DNA of 64,000 bases from Azolla caroliniana (lineage: Eukaryota; Polypodiophyta). Location: positions 7,254,001 through 7,318,000 of the forward strand of contig JBHGNT010000014.1 of the NCBI GenBank assembly GCA_043228905.1, given 5' to 3'. Both the position numbers and the translations under genes were made by a program. Of the stretch, positions 31,609 to 42,424 are shown one piece after another. Under the pieces are notes generated by a model. That model was not told where the DNA came from, ran no database searches, and saw only the letters and a program-made list of their open reading frames with translations. Position 1 is the first letter of the stretch. Each line of letters starts with the position of its first letter.

Positions 31609-32676
31609 TGTCGTGAAGATTTTCAGCAATAGTGTGAAAATCCCATAAAACGTACAAAAACGAGTATGAATCACATAATACAATAATTGTGAAGATAACA
31701 TTTTAAATAAATTTAGTATCTAAGTACAAAATGATGGAGGTTTCGAATGCACTTTATTACACGAGAAACGGACAACTAAATGTCAAGATATGAGGGTATA
31801 AAGTTTGTGAAAGGAAAAGAGAAAATTGTGAGATATCCCACATAAGCACGACAAATACGGCTCTCATCATATATAAGGTAGAGCAAAAGCTATTATCTTT
31901 GTGTCTATGCGTGGAGCATAGAGAGTTCAAGGTAACTTGAACTAAGAGTGGAGGTAGGCTAGCTACTCGTAAAGGGTTTTGGCCTACCAAAACCGGACCG
32001 GCGATGGAGCCGGTGATCCGGCGGCATCCGGCGCCGGTGAGACGACGGCATCCGGCGAGGCACCGGTAACCGACGGCATCCCACGAACCGGCGTCCGGTG
32101 ACTAGATAAATAAATATATAAATATATATACATATACATGGAGGGCAAGTAAGGATTTGAACCTTGCACCTCCGAGTTAGGAGTCAATTGGCTTACCCTT
32201 AAGCCATGCCATTTAGTTGAATTTTTATTTCTATCATTGTACTCTTACATGTAAATTCTCATACATGAGAGCTAAAATGAGTGACATGGTTATCATGCAC
32301 CACATGTAATACATAAGCGCCAAATGGAAAACATGCATTTTATTCATGTCTTGTACCCTCACATGCATCATATGCATGAGAGCATCTATAAAAGAAGGAA
32401 GGGGGAGGAGAAAAAACGGCGGTTTTTTTTGTTATGAAATTAAGAAGAAGAAATTCGTTATCAAATTGATCGTGTAACTTGTTTCTTAAATCTAAAGTTA
32501 AAAGTTCAATCGATCTCTCTCAATCGTGTAATCTCAACTTCTCTCTTTCCCAATCTATCTTAAGTACTTTCTCGCTAAAGCTTGCGCCAAAGGATGTACC
32601 GACTTTGAATCCTTCCGGTTCAGAACCCCGGCGGTTCCGCCTCACGATCCGCGCGTAGTGACGGATCTTCACGACA
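31609..32676 (+). repeat. 3' LTR of gypsy D
   Basis: This LTR is 1068 bp and equals the 5' LTR plus a 29-bp insertion at 32580-32608. The TATA box TATAAAAG is at 32387-32394. The tRNA-like segment is retained. ACGG follows. Confidence 0.93.
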
Positions 32677-32680
32677 ACGG

Positions 32681-32949
32681 TCCACACCGTCGTCATCTTT
32701 GCCACTGGGGCAAAGGTCTCTTCGTAGTCGACGTCATGTGTTTGTGTGTATCCTTTCGCTACGAGTCGAGCTTTGTAGCGGTTGACGGAGCCGTCGACAT
32801 TATACTTCACCTTGTAGATCCATCTACATCTGATCACCTTCCTGTGCGGTGAGTGGGGAGCGTTATCCCATGTGTCGTTCTTGCGTAGTGCACGCATCTC
32901 CTCGTTCATTGCTTCTATCCATCGTGGGTCCTTCGCGGCTTCAAAAAAG
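32681..32949 (-). pseudogene. Copia B: N-terminal reverse transcriptase
   Basis: Minus strand: [54 protein letters not shown] and [17 protein letters not shown]. It is bounded by C (right, GTTTC duplication) and D (left, ACGG duplication). It continues the RT frame into 14932. Confidence 0.82.
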
Positions 32950-32954
32950 GTTTC

Positions 32955-33340
32955 TGTTGAGAGACAAGCTCAACATCGGCCGGATCGGTTGAAGAAGCCG
33001 AGGACCGGATCGGTTGGGACCGATCGGTTAGGCCGAGTGCATAAACCGGGAGGCCGTTAGGAAAGATATTCCGTGAGGAATATATTTGGGAGTTAGTGTA
33101 GGAGCTCTTGATGAGCATTGAAGTACTGTCAGTACTTCAGTCAGTCCTTCTAGGACTTGTATAAAAGTGCTCACTAAGCACGTCTTATGTACAGATTGAG
33201 TATTATTGTTGAATATAGTTTTTTGTGTTTCTCTCTCTGTCTCTCCCGAGTACACTGCGTAAGCTCAAGCTCTCCATTGAACCTAAGTTTCCTTCCTTCT
33301 GTTCGGTCTTCATACTTGCTTCCGCACGTTACTTTCTACA
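32955..33340 (+). repeat. 5' LTR of copia C
   Basis: This LTR is 386 bp with ends TGTTGAGA and TTCTACA. The palindromes GAAGTAC-N5-GTACTTC (33120-33138) and AGTCC-N5-GGACT (33143-33157) stand before TATAAAAG (33160-33167), as in A. Confidence 0.93.
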
Positions 33341-33412
33341 TGGTATCAGAGCGTGAGGGTTGAGAACCTCTCTGCATCCGACACAGCTTGACGAAGAAGA
33401 ACAAGAAGAACG

Positions 33413-35392
33413 ATGGATAGAGGCATGGCAAGCTCGCTTCCAACAGAGAAGCTCGACAGAACCAACTACGCGTCTTGGTCCTACAAGATGCACCAGTACC
33501 TGCTCGGGCACGGCTACTGGAGTTATGTCGAAGGAGCTAATGACGCGGCACCCGAATCGACACACAGAGACTTTCCGTCATGGGAGCAATCGGCGAGCAG
33601 GGTATTATACTACTTCGCGTCGTGTGTGGGCGAACAACTATTGAGCTATGTTCGGGATGCAAAGACGCCGAAGGGTGCGTGGGAAAATCTGAAGAAGATC
33701 TTCGCCGCGAGCACCACAGCCAGGAAGCTTCAGCTCTGACAGGAGTTGAGCAACCTATGACAACGCGACTTGTCGGTGGCGGACTATACCTTGAAGATCA
33801 AGGATATCTACGACTCCCTCGCCTCCATAGAGGTGAACATCGAGGAGAGCGAGATGGTCCAGATCTGTCTCGGAGGTTTGGCGTCGAAGTTCGGAGCGTT
33901 CCGAATGGCTGTGTACCCGGGAGAATATGTCGTCCTTTTTCGACTTACAGTCGATGCTCCTGGTAGAGGAGAACCACGCGGGTGCGTCTACAAGCACGCA
34001 CACCGACAGCAGAATCCTGTACACGGAGGGAGATAGGCCCCGTGGACGTGGAGGACGAGGCGAGTCGGCACGCAATGGAGGCGGCCGACGAGATCAAGAA
34101 ATAAGGCACCGAAGTGATGCCGATCCTCCGGAAACAGGGGGAGTCGAAGCGATGAGAACCGGCAAGGGAAGTCCATCGCGGAGTGTTGGTACTGTGGCAA
34201 GAAAGGCCACAAGGAAAGTGAGTGCTGGAAGAAGCATGCCGATTCGGAGAGAACTGGTTCTGGGAACGGCTCCAGACATACCGACAAGGGAAATCGGCAG
34301 CGATTGCACTACGCCGAAGACTCCGGGAGAGCCGGAGAAGGAACTGCCTTTGTGACGAGACACGAAGCAAACTCAATGAAGCAGACCACCCCGAGATCGG
34401 ACGAGGTGTGGTACGTAGACTCCGGCGCGTCAAACCACATGACAAGCCATAAGGAGTGGTTCTCGTACCTTGAAAAACTGATACAACCTGGAGTAGTCGC
34501 AACAGGAGACGACACTCCGCATCCGATCGCGAATGTCGGAGAAGTTCCCCTTAGCCATGTTGGGCAGAAAGGGAAACTCATGAACGTGCTGCATGTTCCG
34601 ACAATCACGAAAAACTTGGTCTCGGTCGGACAGATCGTCGACCAAGGGATGGAGGTTCAGTTTACACACCTCGGGTGCTTCATTGAGGAAGAAGGCCGTG
34701 TGATTGCGCAAGGGCGCAGAGACGGGAGGATGTTCATCCTCGACTCCACTGACGGCGGCACCGCAATGTTCGCGAAGGGACAAAAGACCGAGTCGGACAT
34801 CGACTTGTGGCACAAGCGGATAGGCCACGTCAACCACCAACGGCTTCAAGATCTGCAATCGAAACAGGTAGTGTTCGGATTGCCCAAATTTAGTGGCCGA
34901 AAGGCACAAATTTGTGAAGCCTGCCAGCTCGGGAAGCAACACCGACTTCCCTTCCCCAACAAGCGAAACCGGAGCCGGAACAAACTCAACCTTATACACT
35001 CCGATGTGTGGGGGCCGGCACAAAACGTTAGTCTTGGCGGGAGCCGATATTTCGTCTCCTTCATCGACGACCACACGCGGCACACGTGGATCTACCTCAT
35101 TGAGAGGAAGAGCGAAGTCTTCAACTGTTTCCGGGACCTCAAAGGGTTCGTGGAAACCGAAACGGGACGAAAAATCAAGTGCCTGCGGTCGGATGGCGGG
35201 AAAGAGTACTTTTCCGGTCAATTCAACGGTTACCTACAACAAATGGGAATTCGCCGCGAATTCAGTTGTAGATACACACCAGAGCAGAACGGCGTGGCCG
35301 AGAGAAAGAATCGGTCGATTGTGGAAGCGGCACGGGCGATGCTGGAGGAGAAGAGCTATATTTCGGAACAAAGCCGAACTTGTGACACTTGA
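33413..35392 (+). pseudogene. Copia C: gag, protease and integrase
   Basis: ATG 33413 (MDRGMASSLPTEKLDRTNYA). Gag has TGA at 33737-33739 and 33758-33760, both where A has Arg or a similar codon. The frame shifts near 33920 and returns before the zinc knuckle (CWYCGKKGHKESEC, about 34184). Protease WYVDSGASNHMT, integrase WHKRIGHVNH, CEACQLGKQH, IHSDVWGP, RSDGGKEY and PEQNGVAERKN follow. At about 35357 the frame jumps from EEKS to LYFGTKPN because roughly 90 bp present in A are missing. Confidence 0.82.
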
Positions 35393-36474
35393 GGGTGTTC
35401 GGTAGCATTGCGTATGTGCATATACCGAAGGAGAAAAGGAGGAAGTTGGACGCAAAGGCCGAGAAATGCATCTTGGTCGGTTACTCGGACGAGCAGAAGG
35501 GTTATAAGTGTTATAACCCTCGCACCAAACAAGCGCGTGTCAGCCGCGACGTTGTGTTTGACGAGTCCGCGTCCTGGTACCTGCCCCCGACTACGAACCT
35601 CGACTCCAATCCGAGCTCTGACGATGAGGTTAGCGAGGCCAAGATGCCTCCGGATGAGCCCAAAATTGAGACCCGCGAAGAGAGTCCGATTTCGCTCCAG
35701 TTAAGTGGACCGATTGGACGACTGGGTCCGTACAACCAGTCCGATGAAGAGCCAGCAAGTAGTGGAGACTCGGTCGTGCATTCCCCGCGCAGGAAGCCGA
35801 GGAGACGGCTTACGCACAAAGAAAAAGGGAAGAAGAAGGTGTCGGATTCCGGCACGGATAGGAACGAGTCAGACCGACGCGAGTCCGACTCCGAGGGAAC
35901 CGGTGACGTGTCTTTAAAGGTGAAGACCGCGTCGACCGAGAAGGCCTCGACATCGGCTAATGTGAGATTATGCCGATCTACCCGCCAGAAGAACCCAGTT
36001 GTGCGGTTCGGATACAACGAGTACATGGCGCATCATTATGCGTACATGACCCGTGTAGCGGAAGTGCGTGAGCCAGAGAGCTACACAGAAGCGGCGAAGG
36101 ACGCGAATTGGTGCTCCGCGATGGAGGAAGAGATGCACGCATTGGCGGAGAACGAGACCTGGGACCTGGTTGACGCACCGAAGGGTGTGAAGCCGATCGG
36201 GTGTAGATGGGTGTACAAGGTCAAGTACAACACCGATGGCTCGGTCAACCGGTACAAGGCTCGGCTAGTGGCAAAGGGCTACGCGCAGAAACACGGCATC
36301 GACTACGATGAGACGTTTGCGCCGGTCGCGAAAATGACGACCGTTCATGTTTTGCTCGCAGTAGCCGCGGCCAAGGGGTGGCACTTACATCAGATGGATG
36401 TAAAGAATGCGTTCCTGCAAGGTGACCTTGAGGAACAGGTGTACATGGTACAACCCCCCGGATTTCACTCCTGA
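35389..36474 (+). pseudogene. Copia C: connector and N-terminal reverse transcriptase
   Basis: Frame starting [14 protein letters not shown]. An acidic, Ser-rich linker is followed by RT blocks [41 protein letters not shown] and VQPPGFHS. It ends at TGA 36472-36474; the frame continues unchanged beyond the stop. Confidence 0.83.
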
Positions 36475-37491
36475 ACGAACTCCTCGGCAATATGCCGACT
36501 GAAGAAGTTCCTTTACGGACTGAAGCAAGCCCCGCGTGCCTGGAACGCGAAGATCACGCAACAACTGCATCGGATGGGTTTCGTCACGTCAAAATCGGAC
36601 TCTTCCCTGTTCATCCGGAAAGGTCGACTCGGCCCGGTTAGTATTCTACTATATGTCGATGACTTGGTCATCACCGGTGCCGACCTAGGTGAAATCGACC
36701 GCGTGAAGCTCCAGCTTGCGGCATCGTTCGACATGAAGGATCTGGGAGACCTTCATTACTTCCTTGGGATCGAAGTGATCCGTACCCCCGAAGGCATATT
36801 GATCAGCCAACGTCATTACGTGCTGAGTATGCTCTTCAAATTCGGGATGGCCGATTGTAAGTCCATCTCGACTCCTCTGGACAGAACCGTCAAACTTCGT
36901 CCCGATACGGGAAAGGTATGCGACCCGACGAGGTTCCGACAAATTGTCAGAAGCCTTATATACTTGACCATCACCCGACCCAACCTCAGTTATCCGGTCG
37001 GGGTGATCAGTCAGTTCATGGCGCGACCTACCGAGGAGCACCTTCAGTGTGCGCAACGCATACTTCGGTATGTCAACGGCACTAAGGACCGGGGACTGCT
37101 ATATCGGACCGGTGCAGCCATGCGGTTAGTCGGCTACACCGGATCTGATTGGGCTGGCAACGCCGCCGATCGCCAATCCACGTCTGGATCCGCGTTCTCC
37201 CTCGGGAGTGCCGCGATCGCGTGGAGTAGTAAGAAGCAGCCGACAGTTGCACTGTCGAGCACCGAAGCCGAGTACCGAGGAGCGGTTGTCGCGACATGCG
37301 AAGCCATATGGTTGAACCGGCTACTTAAGGACCTGCGAGAGGAGGTGTCCGATCCAACGACGATCTACTGCGACAACCTCAGCAGCATCCAACTCGTGAA
37401 GAACCCCGTCTTCCACGCACGAACCAAGCACATTGAGGTGCACTACCATTTCGTCAGTGAGCGTGTCCTTTCTGGTGAAGTCGAACTTTAG
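36475..37491 (+). pseudogene. Copia C: reverse transcriptase core and RNase H
   Basis: ICRLKKFLYGLKQAPRAWN, catalytic YVDD in LLYVDDLVITG (about 36650), LHYFLGIEVIRTP, LIYLTITRPNLSY, then RNase H ALSSTEAEYRGA, IYCDNLSSIQL and KHIEVHYHFV. TAG 37489-37491 precedes YVPMDRQ and could come from CAG. The frame stays the same into the next part. Confidence 0.85.
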
Positions 37492-37500
37492 TACGTTCCG

Positions 37501-38055
37501 ATGGATCGGCAGACTGCTGACATCTTCACCAAGCCTCTTGGTCTTGACAAGTTGCGGCAATTCTCAGGTGCGCTTGGATTGTCTCACCTCGACGTGCCAA
37601 ACTTGAGGGGGAGAACAGTCCCGAACGACCAAGCAAAGCAGCAGGAAAGGAGCGGAGACCGCGACACCGAGTCGGTTGTCGAGTTCGACTTCGGATCGGC
37701 TGAAGAAGCCGAGGGCGGACCCGCTGAAAAGTTCGGAAGCGGACAGAAGGGGAGCAACCGAAGGAGAGAGCCGAAGCCAACCACGCATGAGGAGGATGAC
37801 GCCATCGAGGGCGAGAAGACCGAAGACGAGTTGGAGACAGCCAACTCAGACGAGAGCAAAGACCGATCGGAGGTAGCCGAGTCGGTTCGGATGTTTGATT
37901 CAGACACGCTGAATCAACCGAGGCCCAAGCGGAAGAAAAGGCAGCAGAAGAAGCGTCAACACCGCAACAATAGAAGAGCTTATGAGGGCCACATGAGCAG
38001 ACAAGCCGACCGGAAGGGTCGAAGCGCGTGGAGTCGAACAGGTCGAGGAGCGTGA
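37501..38055 (+). pseudogene. Copia C: end of RNase H with C-terminal extension
   Basis: DIFTKPLGLDKLRQF to LDVPNLRGR closes the usual copia protein. A tail of about 145 codons then runs to TGA 38053-38055. It is charged and low in hydrophobics, with EFDFGSAEEAEG (37681-37716), a basic RPKRKKRQQKKR run and SRQADRKGRS, matching the tail of A. The inner polypurine tract (37602-37613) encodes LRG. Confidence 0.78.
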
Positions 38056-38109
38056 GCGAGGCGAGAAGCCAGGAGGAACCGGTGCTGTTAAGATCCCGAA
38101 GAGCCTCAA

Positions 38110-38147
38110 GTTGAGCTTGAGGGGGAGTGTTGAGAGACAAGCTCAAC
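38110..38147 (+). other. Polypurine tract and 3' LTR junction in an inverted repeat (copia C)
   Basis: GTTGAGCTTG (38110-38119) and CAAGCTCAAC (38138-38147) flank an 18-nt loop with the tract (38116-38127) and the LTR start at 38128. The arms are identical to those in A and B. Confidence 0.75.
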
Positions 38148-38514
38148 ATCGGCCGGATCGGTTGAAGAAGCCGAGGACCGGGATCGGTTGGGACCGATCG
38201 GTTAGGCCGAGTGCATAAACCGGGAGGCCGTTAGGAAAGATATTCCGTGAGGAATATATTTGGGAGTTAGTGTAGGAGCTCTTGATGAGCATTGAAGTAT
38301 TGTCAGTACTTCGGTCAGTCCTTCTAGGACTTGTATAAAAGTGCTCACTGAGCACGTCTTATGTACAGATTGAGTATTATTGTTGAATATAGTTTTTTGT
38401 GTTTCTCTCTCTGTCTCTCCCGAGTATACTGCGTAAGCTCAAGCTCTCCATTGAACCTGAGTTTCCTTCCTTTTGTTCGGTCTTCATACTTGCTTCCGCA
38501 CGTTACTTTCTACA
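38128..38514 (+). repeat. 3' LTR of copia C
   Basis: This LTR is 387 bp and differs from the 5' LTR by about seven substitutions and one base of length. The TATA box is at 38334-38341. GTTTC follows. Confidence 0.93.
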
Positions 38515-38519
38515 GTTTC

Positions 38520-41196
38520 CAACTCCCGTACTGTTGCGACCTTCATCATAAAGGCATAATGGTATGTCATATACTCATCGTAGTTGAAGCGGCTTACAGG
38601 GTTCTTTTCATGGGTGGATCGGCGTAGATTCTCGTTTGCGAATTCTAAGGCTTTCTTCACTCCATTTGTCTGGATGTCAAGGCCTTCGAACTGACTATCG
38701 AGGGAGTGAGTCGATTCGTTGCCATCGAAATGAGCGTCTTCATACTCCAGCATTTTGGCCTTCCCTTTGTCCAACTTCGAACTTAGTCGAGATGTGCTTT
38801 GATTACTCAAAGCCTCTTGTGGTCCGCTCAGTCGGGTCATGATCGAACTTTCTTCGAACATGCACGTAAGGCGATCTTCATCCTCTATCTCTTGTTTGGA
38901 GGATTCCGGGTCGAGCGGAATTGGAGTCGACGTTGTCTCTGGTGCGTACCAGGATGTGGACTCGTCAAAAACGATGTCTCGACTTACTCGAGATTTTCGA
39001 GTTGAGGGGTTGTAGCACTTGTACCCCTTTTGCTCCAGTGAGTATCCTACGAGGATACATTTCTCCGACTTCGGGTCAAGCTTTTGACGCTTTGCGTTGG
39101 GGATGTGCACGTACGCAATGGAGCTGAATATCCAAACATGCGATAGGTCTGGCTTCTTTCCGAAGAACTTCTCATGCGGGGTAAGTTCATGCACACCCGA
39201 TGTCGTACACCGATTCATGAGATAGACGGCCGTGTTAGCTGCTTCCACCCAATACGATTTCGGCATGTGCTTTTCATTAAGCATAGCCTGTGCCGATTCT
39301 TGCGTTCGGCCACTCCGTTTTGTTGTGGCGTATGTCGACACGAAAACTCTCATCGTATTCCTTCTTTCCATAGAAACGTCGAAAATTCGTCGAAGAAGTA
39401 CTCCTTGCCTCCATCCGACCGAAGACATCGTACATGTCGGTCCGTGGCTTTCTCGACTTCATTCTTAAATTTTTGGAAGTGTCTAAACACTTCACTCTTT
39501 TGTCACATCGAGTAGATCCAACTGTGCCTAGAGAAGTCATCGATGAAGGTCACTTAGTATCGACATCTGCCGAATGTCGCCGTTTGAGCCGGACCCCATA
39601 CATCGGAATGAATTACGTCAAGTACACCTTTGCTCACGTTCCGCTCGTTCGGAAATGGGTGCCGATGTTGCTTGCCGAATTGGCAAGCGGCACACGCGCC
39701 TTCAATCTCTTTCTCCGTGAATGTTGGGAGCTCGATGACGACTCCTTTCAATTACATTGCCTTGAGCTTTTGGAGGTTGATATGGCCAATCCGCTTGTGT
39801 CATAACTCTATGTTGGAATCGACTTTCATGCCCTTTGCGAACATGGTCGATTTCATCTCGTGTGAGTCGAGAATGAACATTCGGCCTCTCTTCGTCCACG
39901 TGCGATGAGTCAGCCCTCTTTTTCGATGAACCAACCGCCTTGATTAAATCGTACTTGCATTTTTCTCTACAATTTGGCCGATGGAGACCAAATTCTTCGT
40001 GATAGTTGGTACATGCAAGACATTTTTAATATAAGTTTGCTTACCTTCTTCTCCAAATGGAACATTGCCGATGTGCCGAATCGGGTGCATAGTATCGTCT
40101 CCGGTTTCGACATAGCCGAGTCGGTCCGGATCTCGAAGTTCTAGGAACCATTCTTGATGCGACGTCATATGGTTCGAGGCACCAAAATTGACGAACCATA
40201 CGTCTTCCAAACCGGAGGCATTAGTAGAAGTAGAGGCCGACATAGAATTCGTTCTATGTCTCATCACGAACATTCCGCCGCGATCGTCATAGTCGGAGTT
40301 GATGGCGTAGTTGGTGAGTTGTCAACTAGTGGAAGCCGACTCGTGTATCGTCTTACGGCATTCTTCTTCGTGGTGGCCGACTTTCCCGCAATATCCGCAT
40401 TCGATTGAGGTTTGTCGGCTCGGACCGGAAGGGTGGCTCCCCCTTCTTCCGAAGGTTCCCCCCGATGGCCTCCATCTTGTTGTCGTAATTGAGAGTTGTT
40501 TTCGTAACCCGAGCCTCGCCCGCCTCGTCCTTGGCCGAATCAGCCTCTTCTTGCACGGCCGCGTCCTCTTCCTCCGTCCGAATGCGTGTAGAGCATGTGG
40601 TCTTCTGAGGTGTTGCTCCTCGTTCGAACATGGTTTTCTTCGACCAACAACATAGATTGAAGATCGAAGAAGGAGGGTGGATTCTCTCGTGCTAGTAAGG
40701 CGGTCCGCATCGCACCGAATCGTGGTGCAAGGCCGCCGAGGCATATTTGCACCATCTTATCATCGTCCACATTGACACTTATCGAGCCGAGCGAGTCACA
40801 AAGCTCCTTGATCTTCAAGGTGTAGCTTGTAATGGACATATCCCTTTGTTGGATGTTATTCAACTCTTGGCGGAGTTGAAGCTTCCTCGCGGTTGTGTTG
40901 GCGGCGAAAATCTTTCGTAGATTCTCCCATGCTTCCTTTGGCATCGTGGCTTCTCGAATGTAGCCGAGCATGTGATCATGAACACATGTTGCCAAGCAAT
41001 ACATTACTCGACTCGCCGCTTGCTCCCATGTTGAGTAGTCGGCGTCTTCCGGGTTAGGCCGATTTTCTTATGCTCCTTTGATGTAGCTCCAATAGCCTTG
41101 GCCGACAAGGTATTGGTGCATCTTGTACTCCCAAGATGCAAAGTTGTTGCGATCCAACTTCTCGCTAGGGAGAGCGCTCCCCATTTGAGTATTCAT
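38520..41196 (-). pseudogene. Copia B: gag, protease and integrase
   Basis: Minus strand from ATG near 41196 (MNTQMGSALPSEKLDRNN). Gag is followed by zinc knuckle CGYCGKVGHHEEEC (about 40385-40430), reached after a frame change. The protease reads WFVNFGASNHMT (about 40185), so the catalytic Asp of the DSG triad is Asn. Integrase fragments occupy 39277-39900 with several frame changes. The last part (39428-38520) carries [32 protein letters not shown] and CYNPSTRKSRVSRDIVFDE, up to the C insertion at KVATVRELE. Confidence 0.82.
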
Positions 41197-41356
41197 TGTC
41201 GATGTAGATTTCTTCCTTCTTTTCTTTTCCTTCTCTCTCGAACACGAGCTATGTAGTCGCACTACGATAGTGATGAGCCGGTTCTTCTTGAACGTCGGCG
41301 TAGAGCACAACACACGATCACAATGAGGCGAGTGGGCTAGATCAAGCTACCAAATC

Positions 41357-41368
41357 GCTCTGATACCA
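41357..41368 (-). other. Primer binding site of copia B
   Basis: The minus strand reads TGGTATCAGAGC directly after the 5' LTR, complementary to initiator tRNA-Met. Confidence 0.88.
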
Positions 41369-41827
41369 TGTAAAGAATCAATGGTGATTCTTGTGTAGCG
41401 GAAGAGATGTGTGTTATGTGTATGTGTGAGAGGAAAGATGAGAGGAGAGAAACACAAGATGGATAAGAGACAAAAATGAAGTACTCAAGAAGAAGGAGAT
41501 GCATATTAGCAAGGAGAATATGATAAATGAAAATGTAGCATTACAAGGAGTCACAACCGACTTAGTATGAAGTGTGAGGAGGGTGCTTTATATATAGTCA
41601 CCCTCTCTCTTCATTAACTAACTACAACCACCACTCTCTCTCTTGGGGAATGTGAAGACTCATAGTCATGGGGAATATGTAACTCATTAGTTTGTGTCAT
41701 AGAATATGATTCTATGCCACATAGTTAATGTGTAGAGAGTAGTGGTGTGACTCTTGACCTTAGAGTAATCATGGATTCTCAAAAGGTGTGTTCACACGTT
41801 GCACTATGTTGATCTTGATTCTCAACG
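41369..41827 (-). repeat. 5' LTR of copia B (right)
   Basis: This LTR is 459 bp and pairs with 8205-8664. The final dinucleotide on the plus strand is CG instead of CA, a single change. The minus-strand TATA motif is complementary to 41587-41596. Confidence 0.92.
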
Positions 41828-42221
41828 TTAAGCATCGATTTCTTTCATGCTTGATGGCTACAGTCACATATGGAGAACAATGAACTGATGCCTCATTTCC
41901 AAATTTATTTTGAGTTCTTGAGGTATTGGGGGCTTTGGTTTAATTAGAATAAACGAAATGCCTTCACTTTTTATTCACAAATTGGGGTGACAAAATATGT
42001 TGTAAAGTTATGTTATAGAAGTCACAAAATCTAAACCATAAAGACAGAGAACTTTGCAAGATCACATATCATCATATTCAACATTAGAATTAGTCTATAG
42101 GGTGGGATTGAGTTTGTTGTCATAGAAGTAGTAATATTTAGATCCCTATAAGGGTTTTATACTTTGTTGTAAGCTAATACTTATGGTGGTGTATTTCCAT
42201 TAGTAATGAAAGCCATTATTT

Positions 42222-42256
<35 letters not shown>
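41828..42256 (+). pseudogene. LINE L1a 3' end with GA-repeat tail
   Basis: Starts KHRFLSC (zf-RVT), then FEFLRYWGLWFN (about 41915), matching YLRYWRVWFNWTMRNG of LINE L2. Non-coding sequence ends AGTAATGAAAGCC-ATTATTTACGA, followed by a GA repeat (42225-42256) rather than poly-A. L2 ends the same way (ATTTACGA then GA). Confidence 0.65.
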
Positions 42257-42259
<3 letters not shown>

Positions 42260-42424
42260 AACGCCCTATAAGAAGAGGAGGAGGAGGAGGCATGGCTACA
42301 TCAACATAATTGGGAGAGTGCTGCAACATTTTCTTCTGCCAACAATTCGGATGTCATATTGTCAATTCCAGGTTAATTATCATCCTATTATTTTTCTTTT
42401 CATTCTAATTGAAACGTAGAATCT

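Larger units (their letters stand above)
14937..32676 (+). mobile_element. Ty3/gypsy retrotransposon D (interrupted by F)
   Basis: LTRs 14937-15975 and 31609-32676 are flanked by a perfect 4-bp duplication ACGG (14933-14936 and 32677-32680). The target RT frame of copia B is restored exactly if one ACGG is removed. The primer site is TGGTGAACCCGACGTGA (15984-16000); I could not assign the tRNA. The polypurine tract is GGTGGGGGTGGA (31597-31608). Order is gag, protease, RT, RNase H, integrase. Six in-frame stops occur. Without F the element is about 7.9 kb. Confidence 0.93.
32955..38514 (+). mobile_element. Ty1/copia retrotransposon C, full length, decayed
   Basis: LTRs 32955-33340 and 38128-38514 are flanked by a perfect 5-bp duplication GTTTC (32950-32954 and 38515-38519). 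The primer site is TGGTATCAGAGC (33341-33352). It is close to element A in protein sequence, LTR layout and the two-polypurine-tract arrangement, but the LTR bodies differ. It has stops, a frame change and its return in gag, and a deletion in integrase. It sits in the RT region of copia B, opposite in orientation. Confidence 0.94.
8205..41827 (-). mobile_element. Ty1/copia retrotransposon B, host to insertions C, D (with F) and E
   Basis: The 3' LTR is on the left (8205-8664) and the 5' LTR on the right (41369-41827), flanked by TTAAC (8200-8204) and TTAAG (41828-41832). The primer site for initiator tRNA-Met is at 41357-41368 (minus). Removing E, D and C with one copy of each target duplication leaves about 5.44 kb, a normal copia length. 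The pieces rejoin in domain order: gag, protease, integrase and RT start (right), RT middle, RNase H, tail (left). LTRs differ at about ten sites. Confidence 0.93.
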
